Source: an uncultured Altererythrobacter sp. (lineage in GTDB: Bacteria > Pseudomonadota > Alphaproteobacteria > Sphingomonadales > Sphingomonadaceae). Taken from it: a stretch of 7,057 nucleotides of DNA. Below are positions 5,906 to 7,057 of this stretch, one piece after another. Both the position numbers and the translations under genes were made by a program. The stretch lies in NCBI GenBank assembly GCA_946885545.1, contig CAMPGP010000112.1:1-7057 (forward strand), written 5' to 3'. Within the stretch, counting starts at the first letter, position 1; every line of letters starts with the position of its first letter. The notes beneath the pieces were generated by a model. That model ran no database searches. It was not told the DNA's origin and worked only from the letters and a program-made list of their open reading frames with translations.

Positions 5906-7057
5906 TCAGAGTCCTGCTGTGGCGAGCATGGCCGAGCCGCCCTGTTCGGCGCCATCGGCGAAATTGCGGAACATGGCGAACAACTCGCGCCCGGTGCCTA
6001 GATCGGGCGCCGGTTCGGGCGCGGGCTCGCGGCTGTCGAGATCGGCCGTGGTCGAAAGTTCGCCGGTCGCCGCGCACACACGGACCACGTCGCCGTCGCG
6101 CAGCTTCGCAAGTGGGCCGCCGCCCAGCGCTTCGGGCGTGCAGTGGATCGCCGCGGGCACCTTGCCGCTCGCGCCCGACATGCGACCGTCGGTGACCAGC
6201 GCCACGCGGTAGCCGCGATCCTGCAGCACGCCGAGCGGCGGGGTCAGCTTGTGCAGTTCGGGCATGCCGTTGGCGCGGGGCCCCTGGAAGCGGACCACCA
6301 CGACCACGTCGCGGTCGAGTTCGCCCGCCTTGAAAGCCTCGGCGACCTGCTTCTGGGTCTCGAACACGCGGCACGGGGCTTCGATCGTCCAGCGCTCCTT
6401 CTCCACCGCCGAAGACTTGAAGCACGCCCGCCCGAGGTTGCCCTGGACGAGCCTCATCCCGCCGTCGGGCTGGAACGGATCCGCGGCCGGGCGCAGCATT
6501 GCCTTGTCGCCGCTCGGACCGGTGTTGCGCCAGGCCAGCTTCTCGCCGTCGAGCCCGGCTTCGCGCGCATAGTTCGACAGGTCGCCATCGCTCACCGTCA
6601 GCACGTCGCGATGCGCGAGGCCCGCCTCGAGCAGCTCGCCGATCACGTAGCCCATGCCGCCCGCGGCGTGGAACTGGTTCACGTCGCCCGCGCCGTTGGG
6701 ATAGACGTGCGCGAGCAGCGGCACCACGCTCGAGAGTTCCGACAGGTCGTTCCAGTCGAACGCGATCCCCGCCGCGCGCGCCATGGCAGGGATATGGATC
6801 GCGTGATTGGTCGATCCTCCGGTCGCGAGCAGGCCGACCGCAGCGTTGACGATCGCCTTCTCGTCCACGCAGCGCGCCAGCGGCCGGTAGTCGTCACCAT
6901 CCTGCCCGATCGCCGCCACGCGGTGCACCGCCGCGCGGTCCAGCGCCTGGCGCAGCTTGGTGCCCGGCTGGACAAAGGCGCTGCCAGGAATGTGCAGCCC
7001 CATCATCTCCATCATCATCTGGTTGGAGTTGGCGGTGCCGTAGAAGGTGCAGGTGCC
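5906..7057 (-). CDS. edd: 6-phosphogluconate dehydratase, N-terminal part beyond the window
   Basis: The frame is open to the window edge, giving the C-terminal 383 residues of an enzyme usually near 600. Edd dehydrates 6-phosphogluconate to KDPG, the first specific Entner-Doudoroff step, and belongs to the IlvD/Edd iron-sulfur dehydratases. The visible part opens with [13 protein letters not shown], whose Cys (codon 7051-7049) is a family Fe-S ligand. It is followed by [30 protein letters not shown] (window residues about 79-94), a [16 protein letters not shown] segment, [18 protein letters not shown] (about 288-305) and the C-terminal [20 protein letters not shown]. The [13 protein letters not shown] and NQFHAAGG segments point to Edd rather than dihydroxy-acid dehydratase IlvD. 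The eda neighbour confirms it: the stop is 4 bases before the eda ATG. No glucokinase gene lies between edd and eda, although some related operons have one. No frameshift is seen. Confidence 0.96.
   Translation of the reverse strand, partial: GTCTFYGTANSNQMMMEMMGLHIPGSAFVQPGTKLRQALDRAAVHRVAAIGQDGDDYRPLARCVDEKAIVNAAVGLLATGGSTNHAIHIPAMARAAGIAFDWNDLSELSSVVPLLAHVYPNGAGDVNQFHAAGGMGYVIGELLEAGLAHRDVLTVSDGDLSNYAREAGLDGEKLAWRNTGPSGDKAMLRPAADPFQPDGGMRLVQGNLGRACFKSSAVEKERWTIEAPCRVFETQKQVAEAFKAGELDRDVVVVVRFQGPRANGMPELHKLTPPLGVLQDRGYRVALVTDGRMSGASGKVPAAIHCTPEALGGGPLAKLRDGDVVRVCAATGELSTTADLDSREPAPEPAPDLGTGRELFAMFRNFADGAEQGGSAMLATAGL
5912..5915 (-). promoter_or_regulatory. Ribosome binding site of eda inside the end of edd
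   Basis: On the - strand AGGA lies 10 bases before the eda ATG, within the last codons of edd. It supports the short start of eda and translational coupling of the pair. Confidence 0.5.

Noticed and set aside
5902..5955. An 18-residue N-terminal extension of eda from the ATG at 5955.
   Set aside because: It overlaps edd by 48 bases, has residues unlike KDPG aldolases, and the ATG at 5901 has a placed AGGA and the family-typical N-terminus.
1..7057. Search for a defence, mobile, CRISPR, retron or biosynthetic system.
   Set aside because: All seven genes match well-known housekeeping or envelope families, gaps are at most about 140 bases, and no repeat arrays, integrases or toxin-antitoxin-like small genes were seen.

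Overview
The window is GC-rich and densely coding. It looks like chromosomal DNA of an alphaproteobacterium, most likely Sphingomonadales (Erythrobacter/Novosphingobium-like). That assignment is inference. It rests on base composition, an EI-Ntr type PtsP, a RodZ-CpoB-TilS gene run, Entner-Doudoroff genes, and the style of the predicted proteins. I see no rRNA, tRNA, CRISPR array, insertion sequence, phage gene or attachment site.

Left half (1-4519, + strand): the C-terminal two thirds of ptsP (nitrogen-related PTS Enzyme I, cut by the window start); a rodZ-like gene (cytoplasmic helix-turn-helix, one membrane span, Pro/Ala linker, C-terminal DUF4115-type domain); a ybgF/cpoB-like gene (secreted, coiled coil plus TPR); and tilS (tRNA-Ile lysidine synthetase). 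The first three are separated by gaps of about 130-140 bases. tilS overlaps or abuts the end of cpoB.

Right half (4520-7057, - strand, read right to left): edd (6-phosphogluconate dehydratase, cut by the window end), eda (KDPG aldolase, 4 bases after edd), then an L,D-transpeptidase of the YkuD fold. Its stop codon directly abuts the tilS stop codon in the palindrome TGATCA.

Functionally there are two themes. RodZ (cell elongation, MreB partner), CpoB (peptidoglycan/outer-membrane constriction) and the L,D-transpeptidase (peptidoglycan crosslinking) all concern the cell envelope. Edd and Eda are the two defining enzymes of the Entner-Doudoroff pathway. PtsP is a phosphorelay regulator and TilS a tRNA modification enzyme.

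All seven genes belong to known families and no undescribed system is evident. The points worth checking are modest: the tilS start, the zero-gap convergent junction, the atypical residue after the transpeptidase catalytic cysteine, a perfect hairpin between eda and the transpeptidase gene, and gene-order differences from the usual tol-pal-ybgF and tilS-ftsH arrangements.
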